NCBI GenBank assembly: GCA_902619805.1
Contig: CACNGC010000003.1
Coordinates: forward strand, 147,564 to 211,563
Reading direction: 5' to 3'
Origin: an uncultured SAR116 cluster alpha proteobacterium
Lineage (GTDB): Bacteria > Pseudomonadota > Alphaproteobacteria > Puniceispirillales > Marisalimonadaceae
DNA length: 64,000 nt
In this document: positions 37,484-47,527 of the stretch, piece by piece
How positions within the stretch are numbered: position 1 is the stretch's first letter
Layout of the letters: every line of letters begins with the position of its first letter
Translations under genes and position numbers: made by a program
Notes under the pieces: generated by a model
The model's database searches: none
Told to the model about the DNA's origin: nothing
The model's input: the letters and a program-made list of their open reading frames with translations, nothing else

Positions 37484-38353
37484 TTATCCTCTTTTTCTTT
37501 TAAGCCAAATGTAACATGCTATGGAAATACCAATTACGCTAAATGAGACAAATGTAGTTACAGTACCTAATGCGTATATAACAGGTGTTGTAACTGTTGT
37601 AGTTAGACCTCTTAACTCCAATGGAAGCGTGTTTCCAGCACCCATAACTTGAGATGATCTTGCTAACTCGTCATATGATAAAGTGAATCCAAACAACGCA
37701 ATACCAATAATACTGGGGGCTATGAGTGGAAAAACAACCTCTTTAAAAGTTTTCCAAGGAGTTGCGCCAAGGTCTCTAGCTGCTTCTTCATAAGATTTGT
37801 CAAATCTATTAAAAACTGCAAACATTATTAGTAATCCAAAAGGAAGCGTCCATGTCAATTGTGCACCTAACCCACTTGTAAACATTCCTAAAGTAGTCTG
37901 AAAAGATTCATTGATATAATTTATATCAAAAGTTGTGCCAAGCCATTTTGTAAAATCATCAAGTAATCTAAATTGAAGAGCTACTCCAAGTGACAATACT
38001 ATAGATGGTACAATTAAACTTGCTACTGTTGCAAAAAAAAGTGTATCAGATCCCCAAAATTTTTTTCTAAATGCTAGACCTGCGCTCACAGATAAAATAA
38101 CTGTTAAGACCATAACTATCACACCTAAAATCATTGATCTTTCAAATGCTGAACCGATATCTACGACAGAACCGCCTCGCCATAATTCTTTGAACCAATA
38201 TGTTGAAACTCCATTAAGTGGAAAAGTTAAACCACCATCTGGACCTTGAAAACTCAGAAGGACAATTGTAAAAGTAGGTCCATAAAGGAACAAAACAAAT
38301 AAACAAAAAAAGAAAACGCAAATGTAATAAGTTTTATTTTTCTTGTTTAACAT
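37484..38353 (-). CDS. ABC transporter permease (PotC-like)
   Basis: EEAARDLGATPWKTFKEVVFPLIAPSIIG EAA motif. Confidence 0.93.
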   Translation of the reverse strand: MLNKKNKTYYICVFFFCLFVLFLYGPTFTIVLLSFQGPDGGLTFPLNGVSTYWFKELWRGGSVVDIGSAFERSMILGVIVMVLTVILSVSAGLAFRKKFWGSDTLFFATVASLIVPSIVLSLGVALQFRLLDDFTKWLGTTFDINYINESFQTTLGMFTSGLGAQLTWTLPFGLLIMFAVFNRFDKSYEEAARDLGATPWKTFKEVVFPLIAPSIIGIALFGFTLSYDELARSSQVMGAGNTLPLELRGLTTTVTTPVIYALGTVTTFVSFSVIGISIACYIWLKRKRG

Positions 38354-38354
38354 T

Positions 38355-39236
38355 TTAAAGCTCTTTTCGAATATCTATCATTTTGGTCATTATCCAAATG
38401 ATTAACAAGGTCAATGCTAATAAAATTACAGCATTTGCTGCTGCAGCAGGTAATTGAAGATAACTCATTTCAACATAAATTATTTTACCTATTGATGGAA
38501 TTTGTTGTCCTCCCATTATTCCTATTGTAATAAAATCACCCATAACAACTGTTATAACAAAAATAGATCCAATTACGATCCCAGGTTTACATAATGGTAT
38601 AATTACATTCCATAATATTTGTAATCCATTGGCACCATTATCGTAAGCCGCTTCTATAATTGATTTATCTATTCTCATCATAGAATTAAAAATTGGTACT
38701 ATCATGAATAGCGTATATAAATGCACAAATGCTAAAACAATGGAAAACCCAGAATATAAAAGCCACTCTTGAGGGGCATCTATAATACCTGTGGAGAGTA
38801 AGAAGTCATTTACAAGCCCATTCCTTCCTAAAAGAGGTATCCATGAAATCATTCTAATTACATTAGATGTCCAAAATGGAATAGTACAAAGTAAAAATAA
38901 TGCTATCTGCCAAGTAACTGAATTTACGTAAAAAGCTAGAAAATAAGCGACGAAAAAGCCTATAATTAACGTGAAGAACCAAGTAATAAAACAAAAAATA
39001 AAAGTCGATAAATATGTTTTAAAAGTAACACACATATCTTTTTGAAAGTTGAAACAATCTTTGAAAATATATGAGTAATTTTCAAAAATAAAATCAGGTA
39101 TTATTGAGTATTCGTTGTAGTCCCAAAAACTTATAATAAAGGTTAAGGCTAATGGGATGAAGAAAAAAAATACAAATATTAAGCTATAAGGTATTGATAA
39201 TAAACCGACACTAGGTTTTAGCTTCAAGAATTTCAT
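38355..39236 (-). CDS. ABC transporter permease (PotB-like)
   Basis: IEAAYDNGANGLQILWNVIIPLCKPGIV EAA motif. Confidence 0.93.
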   Translation of the reverse strand: MKFLKLKPSVGLLSIPYSLIFVFFFFIPLALTFIISFWDYNEYSIIPDFIFENYSYIFKDCFNFQKDMCVTFKTYLSTFIFCFITWFFTLIIGFFVAYFLAFYVNSVTWQIALFLLCTIPFWTSNVIRMISWIPLLGRNGLVNDFLLSTGIIDAPQEWLLYSGFSIVLAFVHLYTLFMIVPIFNSMMRIDKSIIEAAYDNGANGLQILWNVIIPLCKPGIVIGSIFVITVVMGDFITIGIMGGQQIPSIGKIIYVEMSYLQLPAAAANAVILLALTLLIIWIMTKMIDIRKEL

Positions 39237-39264
39237 AGTATAAGTATTTATTTAAGATTATAAA

Positions 39265-39294
39265 AAAATAGGGTAACATTAGTTACCCTATTTT
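39265..39294 (-). terminator. intrinsic terminator/attenuator-like hairpin between SBP and permease genes
   Basis: 13-bp stem AAAATAGGGTAAC/GTTACCCTATTTT with 4-nt loop and T-tract on the minus strand. Confidence 0.75.
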
Positions 39295-39307
39295 AAAATT
39301 TGTTTTT

Positions 39308-40579
39308 TTAAGAAGCTATCATCTCATTCCATTTTCTTACCATGTATTTATTTTCATCCATGGTAGCATTCCAGCATGCAACAGCTCCCATTCTAGATTC
39401 GTATGAGCCACCATCTCTAACTTCACCCTTAGATGCTAGTTTCTTGCCTTCTGGACTCATAATGTCGGCAGTGGCTGGTTTACCCATCATCCAATAATCC
39501 CATTCATATGCTTCCATATATTTCTTTGCTGTTGGGATAACTGCAGAGTAATAGCCTTGACGGTTTAAATAAGCACCTACCCAACCAGATAAATACCAAT
39601 TTATAAATTCGTAGCAGATATCAGCTTGTCTTCCTTTTGTAGTAGAAGGTAATCCAAAACCTGCTGCCCAGGCTCTGTATCCCTCTTTAAGAGGTTGATA
39701 GACACATGGAATACCTTTTGTTCTAACTGCAGTAATTGCTGGTGACCACATTGATTGAATTACCACTTCACCAGAAGCCATTAAGTTAACACTTTCATTA
39801 AAGTCACTCCAGAAAGCTCTGAATTGTCCAGATTTTTTAGCTTCTATGAATATCTTCATTGTTAAATCAATTTCTTCTTTTGTCATATTCCCTTTATCTG
39901 GGTACTTATATTCGCCCATAGCTTCAACCACCATAGCAGCATCCATAATGCCAATTGATGGTATGTTTAATATAGAAGCTTTTCCTTTAAACTCAGGGTT
40001 TAATAGTTCCGCCCACGAACTGATAGGTCTTTTAATTAAATCAGGTCGAATGCCTAGAGTGTCAGCGTTATATACTGTAGGGATTAGTGTGACATATTGT
40101 GTAGGTTCTGATGCAAATTCTTTTGATTTAGCACCTTTAAGATACATTACTTTCTTAGGGGCTGTCCCTTGATCACCAATTTTCTTACCTGCAACTTCTC
40201 CTTTTGTAAATGCAGAAGTAACATTATCCCATTCCTTAATTCTTTTTGTATCCATACCTAATAAATTTCCAGAAGGTACCAACTTGGGCATACTAAAATA
40301 TTCAGAATCAACAATATCGAAACTATTTGGTTGTGTAAAAATTGTCTTTACAACTTCATCAGTTGTTTTAACAATAAATTTAACTTTAATTCCAGTATCA
40401 TCAAATAATTTTTTTTGAACTGCATCACCCATATTAACAGCTGTTCCTAGATACCTAATGACCGGGGCGTCAGCAGCATGTATTGCTGGAAAACCTTTAA
40501 GCAGGCCTGCACCAGCAACTGCTCCAATTGCGGCAGTTGAAGTCTTTAACATGTTACGTCTTGTTAAACCTTTCTTCAT
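39308..40579 (-). CDS. ABC transporter substrate-binding protein (PotD-like) with Tat signal
   Basis: MKKGLTRRNMLKTSTAAIGAVAGAGLLKG; ORF extends to 40591 but TTGGAGG RBS best fits MKKGL start. Confidence 0.92.
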   Translation of the reverse strand: MKKGLTRRNMLKTSTAAIGAVAGAGLLKGFPAIHAADAPVIRYLGTAVNMGDAVQKKLFDDTGIKVKFIVKTTDEVVKTIFTQPNSFDIVDSEYFSMPKLVPSGNLLGMDTKRIKEWDNVTSAFTKGEVAGKKIGDQGTAPKKVMYLKGAKSKEFASEPTQYVTLIPTVYNADTLGIRPDLIKRPISSWAELLNPEFKGKASILNIPSIGIMDAAMVVEAMGEYKYPDKGNMTKEEIDLTMKIFIEAKKSGQFRAFWSDFNESVNLMASGEVVIQSMWSPAITAVRTKGIPCVYQPLKEGYRAWAAGFGLPSTTKGRQADICYEFINWYLSGWVGAYLNRQGYYSAVIPTAKKYMEAYEWDYWMMGKPATADIMSPEGKKLASKGEVRDGGSYESRMGAVACWNATMDENKYMVRKWNEMIAS

Positions 40580-40695
40580 ATTAACCTCCAAATTTTGTTA
40601 ATGTTAAAGTTGTAAAATAATGATATTTGTAATTAAAATTAAATGAATTTGAAATATATGTTGCATGTATTTTACGCAACTAATTGTTTTTTTTA

Positions 40696-40722
40696 AAAAT
40701 TGATTAAAGTCTAATCAATTTT
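40696..40722. promoter_or_regulatory. candidate operator: inverted repeat AAAATTGATTA-AAGTC-TAATCAATTTT
   Basis: 11-bp perfect arms, 5-nt spacer, centred between divergent PotD-like and PotA-like genes. Confidence 0.55.
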
Positions 40723-40761
40723 AATTTATAAATTAAATAAAAACCAATTTAGGCAGAAAAA

Positions 40762-41748
40762 TTGAATAATCCAGAAAATTTAGAGTTTGCGATTCTCACA
40801 AAAAAATATGGTGAAACCATAGCTGTTGATAGCATAAATCTAAAAATACCTGCAGGAACGTATTGCTGTTTTCTTGGACCTTCGGGTTGTGGTAAAACTT
40901 CAACTCTAAGGATGATAGCTGGACATGAAGAAATTTCAGGAGGCGACATTCTTTTAGGTTCTAATATCATAAATGATTTGTCCCCAGCTAAACGTGGAAC
41001 TGCAATGATGTTTCAAAATTATGCTCTTTTTCCACATTTATCATGTTTGGACAATGTTGCCTTTGCTTTAAAAATGCGTGGCATTAAAAAAAATGAAAGA
41101 TATGATAAATCTCTAGAAATTCTTAAATTAGTACAAATGGAAAATTATTCTGATAGATATCCTAACCAGCTTTCGGGGGGACAACAACAACGAGTAGCTT
41201 TAGCAAGAGCCTTGATTACTAATCCTTCTATATTGCTTTTAGATGAACCTTTATCAGCTTTAGACCCTTTTTTGAGAATAAAAATGAGAAGTGAATTAAA
41301 AACATTACAAAAAAAGCTGGGTATATCATTCATTCATGTAACTCATTCTCAAGATGAAGCAATGGCTTTAGCTGACATGATTGTTGTAATGAACAATGGC
41401 AAAATTGAACAAGTTGGCAACCCCTATGAAGTTTTTAATAAGCCGAAAAACGAGTTTATTGCAAATTTTGTTGGTGGACACAATGTGATATCAAAAAATA
41501 AAAAATTTTATTCAATAAGAATGGATCACATACAAATAATCAATAATAAAGAAGCAAAAAATTGCTATCCAATGACAGTGAATGAAATTGAATTTCAAGG
41601 TCAAATTGTCAAAGTCACAGGAATATCTAAAGATTTTGGACGTTTAAGTGTATCTCTAGGTGATGAGATTTTTTTAAAGAATAAATTTGATATTGATGAT
41701 GAAATTTTTATTAGTTGGGATAAAACAAAAGAAAATTCATTGGTTTAA
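40762..41748 (+). CDS. ABC transporter ATPase (PotA-like)
   Basis: FLGPSGCGKTSTLRMIAGHE, LSGGQQQRVALARALITNPSILLLDEPLSALDP; TOBE tail; TTG start. Confidence 0.94.
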   Translation: MNNPENLEFAILTKKYGETIAVDSINLKIPAGTYCCFLGPSGCGKTSTLRMIAGHEEISGGDILLGSNIINDLSPAKRGTAMMFQNYALFPHLSCLDNVAFALKMRGIKKNERYDKSLEILKLVQMENYSDRYPNQLSGGQQQRVALARALITNPSILLLDEPLSALDPFLRIKMRSELKTLQKKLGISFIHVTHSQDEAMALADMIVVMNNGKIEQVGNPYEVFNKPKNEFIANFVGGHNVISKNKKFYSIRMDHIQIINNKEAKNCYPMTVNEIEFQGQIVKVTGISKDFGRLSVSLGDEIFLKNKFDIDDEIFISWDKTKENSLV

Positions 41749-41827
41749 TCTTATTTATCTTTATTGATTTTTTTAAAAATTAGAAGTTATAATCTTAAAA
41801 TAATTAATTCATCTGAGGTAATGATCT

Positions 41828-43228
41828 TTGACTGATTCAAAAAATATTATCTATATAAATAATAAAAAAGTAGAGGTTACAAATGTCTATCACGATATTA
41901 CTCTATTAGATTGGTTGAGAAATTATCATAAAATAACTGGAACAAAAGAAGGTTGTGCTGAAGGAGATTGTGGTGCATGTTCAGTTATAATAAATAAAAA
42001 AAATAAAGAGGATTCAAAACCCATAAACTCGTGCTTAGTAAGATTAGGCCAAGTAATAGGTAATAACATTACAACCATAGAAGGTTTAGGTTGTGATAAA
42101 AATCCTCATCCATTGCAAATGGCTTTTTCAAATGAGTATGCTTCTCAATGTGGATATTGTACGCCAGGATTTATTATATCAGGTGTTAGTTTAATAAATT
42201 CTGGTAAAGTAGTTAATAATGATACAATAAATGATGCAATTTCAGGAAATTTATGTAGATGCACTGGTTACTCTCCAATAATAAAGGCAATTAAATCTGT
42301 ATCAGATAGAAAAACAAAATTAAAAAAAGTTGAAATTATTAATAAGGAAAAAAAAGTTTGTTTCGGAAACATTACTTATTTAAAGCCAAATAATTTAAAA
42401 GAGCTCAAAGATTATTTAGAAGTAAAGAGTTTTCAATTTATTGCAGGTGGTACAGATTTAAATCTTCAAAGACCTATCATAAACGAAAAAGAAAATAATA
42501 TTATATGTTTAAGTTCAATTAAAGAGTTGAACTTCATCAAAGAATTTAAGGAAAAAATGGTTCTTGGAGGAGCGGTCACAATTGAAAATTTTCTTGATTC
42601 AGTTCGATCAAAAATGCCTGAATTAATAGAGATTCTTCAAAGGTTTGGATCACCACAAATTAGAAATCAAGGAACAATTGGAGGAAATTTATGCACGTCA
42701 AGTCCAATTGGAGATTTAGCCCCATTATTAATGGTTTTAAATTCTGATATAAATGTGTTTGGAAAGAATGGTATTAAAAAAACAAACATAAAAAACTTTT
42801 TTAAGGGTTACCGAAAAAATATTTTGAAAAAGGATGAGATAATTTTATCTATTGAAATACCGTATCCAAACAAAAAAAATAAAATTTTTTCCTGGAAGCT
42901 CTCTAAACGATATGATCAGGATATATCAACTATTTCTCTTGCCATAAATATACAAACTCAAAAGAATATAATAAAAGAAATACAAATGGCTGCAGGAGGC
43001 GTGGCAGCAACACCAAAGAGTCTTGACAAATTATGTAAATCAATGCTTGAAAAAAAATTAGATGATGCAATAGATTTTGTAACTGAAAATTTAGATAAAT
43101 TTATCCAACCAATCTCAGATTTAAGGGGATCAAGTCATTATAGATTAGAAGCAATGAAGGGACTGTTTAGAAGATTACAAATTTGTTTAAGGCAAGATAA
43201 GGAAAGTTTATCAATAATGGAAGTTTAA
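41828..43228 (+). CDS. xdhA: xanthine dehydrogenase small subunit (2Fe-2S + FAD)
   Basis: GCAEGDCGACSVII, QCGYCTPGFIISGVSLI, GNLCRCTGYSPII, FQFIAGGTDLNLQ, RNQGTIGGNLCTSSPIGDLAP. Confidence 0.95.
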   Translation: MTDSKNIIYINNKKVEVTNVYHDITLLDWLRNYHKITGTKEGCAEGDCGACSVIINKKNKEDSKPINSCLVRLGQVIGNNITTIEGLGCDKNPHPLQMAFSNEYASQCGYCTPGFIISGVSLINSGKVVNNDTINDAISGNLCRCTGYSPIIKAIKSVSDRKTKLKKVEIINKEKKVCFGNITYLKPNNLKELKDYLEVKSFQFIAGGTDLNLQRPIINEKENNIICLSSIKELNFIKEFKEKMVLGGAVTIENFLDSVRSKMPELIEILQRFGSPQIRNQGTIGGNLCTSSPIGDLAPLLMVLNSDINVFGKNGIKKTNIKNFFKGYRKNILKKDEIILSIEIPYPNKKNKIFSWKLSKRYDQDISTISLAINIQTQKNIIKEIQMAAGGVAATPKSLDKLCKSMLEKKLDDAIDFVTENLDKFIQPISDLRGSSHYRLEAMKGLFRRLQICLRQDKESLSIMEV

Positions 43229-43230
43229 GA

Positions 43231-45522
43231 ATGAATAATTTAAATAAAATTCCAATTCACGATTCTTCTTTAAGACACTCCACTGGTCAAGCTATTTATA
43301 TAGACGATATGCCTGAGCAAGAAAATTTATTGCATGGAGCTCCCGTTCTATCAAAAGTTGCATGTGGAAAAATAAAAAAAATTAATTCTGATAAACTTAA
43401 AGATCTACCATTTTTTACAAAAATAATAACAGCAAAAGACATCCCTGGCGAAAATGAGATTGGTCCTATCAAAAATGGTGAGCCTATTCTAGCAGACGAT
43501 TTTTTTTCATATTTAGGCCAACCAGTCGCGATTGTTTTGGCAAAAACACATCAAGAAGCCATTTATGCGAGCAGCTTAGTTGAAATTGAACTGGAGTTTA
43601 CAACTGAACCTATTCTTAATTTAGATGACGCTTATGAACAAAAATCTTTTTTAGAAGATCCAATGATTTTAGAAAAAGGGAACATTAAAAAAGATATGTC
43701 TAAATCAAATTATAGGTTATCTGGTAATTTTGAAATTGGTGGACAAGATCACTTTTATTTAGAAACTCATGTTGCCATGACTTTTCCTGGAGAGAATGAC
43801 GAATACGTTGTGTGGTCAAGTACTCAGCATCCCACTGAGGTTCAACACGGTGTTGGAAAGGTATTAAATATTCCATCAGCAAAAATTGATAGTAAAGTTA
43901 GAAGGTTAGGGGGTGGTTTTGGTGGAAAAGAGAGCCAAGCAACTATTTTTGCAGCAATGTCTGCTTTGGGTGCTTATGTAACACAAAAACCAGTAAAAAT
44001 ACGTCTTAACAGACATAATGATATGACAGCGTCAGGGAAAAGACATGACTTTAAAGTATACTATACCGCAGGATTTACAGTTGCTGGCAAGATTTTGGCT
44101 TTAGATATAAAGCTTCTAAGTAATGGTGGTAATGTTTTAGACCTCTCAGGGCCTGTAATGACAAGAGCTTTAACTCATCTTGATAATTGTTACTTTATAA
44201 AATCACTCAAAGCTATTGGTTATGTGTGTAAAACCAACACAGTTTCAAATACTGCCTTTAGAGGTTTTGGTGGTCCACAAGGAATGCTGACTATTGAAAA
44301 TATACTTTATTCAGTTAGTCAATATTTACAAAAGCCAATAGATGAAATTCGTAAAATCAACTATTACTCAAAATTAAATGGTCTTAAAACACCATACGGT
44401 CAAATTGTAAAAAACTTGAGAATTGATAGGATTTTAGACGAGGTCTATAAGTTAAGTGATTATAAAAACAGACTTAGAAATATTAATAAGTTTAACTTAA
44501 ATCAAGAAGCTAATAATTTGCCTTTTAGAAAAGGTATTGCCCTAATGCCAGCAAAGTTTGGCATTTCATTTAATAAACCATCATTAAATCAAGGAGGAGC
44601 ATTAGTCCATGTTTACTCTGATGGATCAATTAGATTAAATCACGGTGGGACTGAGATGGGCCAAGGGTTATTCATTAAAGTTGCCCAAGTAGTTGCTGAA
44701 TGTTTTAAGGTTCCTCTTGAACAAATTCACATTACTTCAACAAATACTGCAGAAGTACCTAACACCTCAGCTACCGCAGCTTCTTCTGGTTCAGATTTAA
44801 ATGGAATGGCTGCATGGAACGCATCAAATGTTATAAAAAACAGAATGATCGACCATGCTGCAAAATTATTTAAAAAAAATAAAAAAGATATTGTTCTTGG
44901 TGAAGGTAGAATTATTTGTGGTAACAGAAGTTTGTCTTTTTCTGAGTTAGCCTTTTCCTGTTGGGAAAATCGAATTTCTTTATCTTCTACAGGTTACTAT
45001 AAAACTCCCAAAATTTCATGGGATCAAGGTAAGTTGAAGGGTCATCCTTATTTTTATTTTACATGGGGAGCTGCAATTTCTGAGGCCTTATTAGATATAA
45101 ATACCGGAGAGAGTAGAATACTAAGAGCTGATATTGTTCAAGATTGTGGAAATTCTCTTAATGAAAATATTGATATCGGTCAAATTGAAGGAGGTTTTAT
45201 TCAAGGTTTGGGGTGGTTGACATGTGAAGAATTATGTTTTTCCAAAGAAGGAAAATTACTTACAACTGGGCCGTCTACATATAAATTACCTGGGAGTAGA
45301 GATATTCCTCAAATCTTCAATGTTAAATTACTAGAAAAAGCAGATAATGAAGAAAAAACCATCTTTAGATCAAAAGCTGTCGGTGAACCCCCTCTACTAC
45401 TTGCAATTTCTCATTTTCTGGCGCTGAAAGAAGCAATCAGGGCTTCTTCTACAAATTCAAGACCTGAGCTTCTTAATTCTCCAGCTACTCCATCTGAAAT
45501 TTTGAAAGTCTTAAAAGTTTAG
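43231..45522 (+). CDS. xdhB: xanthine dehydrogenase molybdopterin-binding large subunit
   Basis: RRLGGGFGGKESQATIFA, NTAFRGFGGPQGMLTIE, GGTEMGQGLFIKVAQV, KAVGEPPLLLAIS. Confidence 0.95.
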   Translation: MNNLNKIPIHDSSLRHSTGQAIYIDDMPEQENLLHGAPVLSKVACGKIKKINSDKLKDLPFFTKIITAKDIPGENEIGPIKNGEPILADDFFSYLGQPVAIVLAKTHQEAIYASSLVEIELEFTTEPILNLDDAYEQKSFLEDPMILEKGNIKKDMSKSNYRLSGNFEIGGQDHFYLETHVAMTFPGENDEYVVWSSTQHPTEVQHGVGKVLNIPSAKIDSKVRRLGGGFGGKESQATIFAAMSALGAYVTQKPVKIRLNRHNDMTASGKRHDFKVYYTAGFTVAGKILALDIKLLSNGGNVLDLSGPVMTRALTHLDNCYFIKSLKAIGYVCKTNTVSNTAFRGFGGPQGMLTIENILYSVSQYLQKPIDEIRKINYYSKLNGLKTPYGQIVKNLRIDRILDEVYKLSDYKNRLRNINKFNLNQEANNLPFRKGIALMPAKFGISFNKPSLNQGGALVHVYSDGSIRLNHGGTEMGQGLFIKVAQVVAECFKVPLEQIHITSTNTAEVPNTSATAASSGSDLNGMAAWNASNVIKNRMIDHAAKLFKKNKKDIVLGEGRIICGNRSLSFSELAFSCWENRISLSSTGYYKTPKISWDQGKLKGHPYFYFTWGAAISEALLDINTGESRILRADIVQDCGNSLNENIDIGQIEGGFIQGLGWLTCEELCFSKEGKLLTTGPSTYKLPGSRDIPQIFNVKLLEKADNEEKTIFRSKAVGEPPLLLAISHFLALKEAIRASSTNSRPELLNSPATPSEILKVLKV

Positions 45523-45660
45523 TTATCAACAACATCTTTTCTAACAACTGCTTCTTTTGGAATTCGTGAAAATTTTACTCTTCATCTCTACTATAATTAT
45601 ACATTTAAAAGTTTGATAAATATTGTTACATTACAACACAAAAAAAATTCGAGCTTTAGT

Positions 45661-47019
45661 ATGAAAATATCAAATTTATTAATTAAAAATGCTCAAATAA
45701 TTGCAACAATGGATGATGATAAAAAAGAAATATCTAACAAATCTATTTATTGTGAAAATGGCAAAATTATTGACATCGGAGATCTTGAAAATTTTAATTA
45801 TAACCCAAAATCAATAATTGATGCACATGAAATGGTTGTTATACCTGGTTTGGTAAATACTCATCATCATTTATTTCAAAATTTGACACGCTGTTATCCT
45901 GGCTCCCAAAATGAGTCATTATTTGGATGGCTTACAAATTTATATCCTATTTGGAGTAAAATATTACCCTCTGATATTTATATTTCAACTTTAATTGGAT
46001 TATCTGAAATGGTTATTAGCGGGTGTACTACTTCTAGTGATCATCTATACCTCTTTCCAAATGGATCAAAGCTTGAAAATCAGATTGAAGCAGCAAGTGA
46101 GGTTGGTTGTAGGTTTCACGCCACTAGAGGCTCAATGAGCATAGGTGTTAGTAAGGGAGGACTTCCGCCAGACACACTTACTGAAAACGAAAACTCAATT
46201 ATAAAAGATTGCCAAAGGGTTATTGAAAATTATCATGATTCTTCTAAATTTTCAATGTTAAAAATTGCTTTAGCACCATGTTCTCCATTTAGCGTTAGTC
46301 AAGATTTGATGAAGGAAACTGTTAAGTTAGCTAGAAATTACTCAGTTAGTATGCATACTCATTTAGCAGAAAATAACGAAGATATTGTTTATACCAAACA
46401 AAATTTTGGTATGACCCCAGGTGAGTATATTGAAGACTTAGGGTGGGTTGGAGATGATGTTTGGCATGCTCATTGTGTAAAATTAAATGAAGATGAAATT
46501 GAATTATTTTCTAGAACAGGTACTGGTATTGCTCATTGTCCTTGTTCAAACATGAGGTTAGCAAGTGGGATAGCTCCTTTGAGAACGTGGATAGATAAAG
46601 GTGTGAAAGTAGGGTTAGGTGTAGACGGTTCAAGTTCAAATGATAGTGGATATCTTTTAAATGAAGCTCGCCAAGCAATGTTATTACAGAGAGTAAACTT
46701 AGGTGCTAATAAATTTTCACCAAGAGAAGCAATATTTACTGCAACAAGGGGTGGTGCAGAAGTATTAAATAGAAATGACATAGGTCAGATTTCAAAAGGT
46801 AAAGCCGCAGATTTTGCAATATATGATTTGAATAAAATTGCTATGTCTGGAGCTTGGAGTGATCCTTTGGCTGCTTTGGTATTATGTACCCCTGCTGAAA
46901 CTGCTTACACTATTTGCAATGGAGAGGTAATATCTCAAAATGGTCATTTAAATAATTTTGATCTTAATTTATCCTTAGAAAAACATAAGGCTGCATCAAA
47001 AAGGTTACTGAATTTATAA
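45661..47019 (+). CDS. 8-oxoguanine deaminase-like amidohydrolase
   Basis: VNTHHHLFQNLTRCYPGSQNESLFGWLTNLYPIW...SGCTTSSDHLYLFPNG; start placed at MKISNLLIKNA within ORF 45613-47019. Confidence 0.83.
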   Translation: MKISNLLIKNAQIIATMDDDKKEISNKSIYCENGKIIDIGDLENFNYNPKSIIDAHEMVVIPGLVNTHHHLFQNLTRCYPGSQNESLFGWLTNLYPIWSKILPSDIYISTLIGLSEMVISGCTTSSDHLYLFPNGSKLENQIEAASEVGCRFHATRGSMSIGVSKGGLPPDTLTENENSIIKDCQRVIENYHDSSKFSMLKIALAPCSPFSVSQDLMKETVKLARNYSVSMHTHLAENNEDIVYTKQNFGMTPGEYIEDLGWVGDDVWHAHCVKLNEDEIELFSRTGTGIAHCPCSNMRLASGIAPLRTWIDKGVKVGLGVDGSSSNDSGYLLNEARQAMLLQRVNLGANKFSPREAIFTATRGGAEVLNRNDIGQISKGKAADFAIYDLNKIAMSGAWSDPLAALVLCTPAETAYTICNGEVISQNGHLNNFDLNLSLEKHKAASKRLLNL

Positions 47020-47526
47020 AGTTATGAACCTAGTTTCATTATTTGTGAAATGATATTCTTCTAAATTAATAGAAGTATCTTCTTTATCATTAATTCTATC
47101 AATCACCCAAAAATCTTGTTTCTTTTTAACTAAAAGAGGGTGATGCCAAATATTTTTATTGTATGTAATACCAGTATCTCCATTAACTTGAAAACATCTT
47201 AAAGTATTCAAATCTGGTAATTCATTTTTTTCTTCACTAACAATTATTAACCAATCATAATCCTGAATTGGAAGAAAACTCTGTGAAGCGATAGGATGTT
47301 TTTCCATAATCTTTATTTCTACAGGAAGGTCTCTTGGTATACCAGAAAAGATAGAAATACCTGAATTTCCATTTTTACTTTCTAAATCTAACTCAGAAAT
47401 ATTATGATACCTAGTAGTGGTTCCTTGATTGATAGAACGTAATTCAGATGCATTTTTCTTTTCTATAATATTCCCAAATCTATAAAAAACATTAGAATCT
47501 AATTTTTCGATTGGAATATTATTCAT
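47014..47526 (-). CDS. allA: ureidoglycolate lyase
   Basis: SGISIFSGIPRDLPVEIKIMEKHPIASQSFLPI; NKNIWHHPLL. Confidence 0.88.
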   Translation of the reverse strand: MNNIPIEKLDSNVFYRFGNIIEKKNASELRSINQGTTTRYHNISELDLESKNGNSGISIFSGIPRDLPVEIKIMEKHPIASQSFLPIQDYDWLIIVSEEKNELPDLNTLRCFQVNGDTGITYNKNIWHHPLLVKKKQDFWVIDRINDKEDTSINLEEYHFTNNETRFITL

Positions 47527-47527
47527 T

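Noticed and set aside
45519-45580. Minus-strand reading RVKFSRIPKEAVVRKDVVDN* after xdhB as a gene remnant
   Set aside because: Looks protein-like but only 20 codons, with several stops upstream; too short to assign
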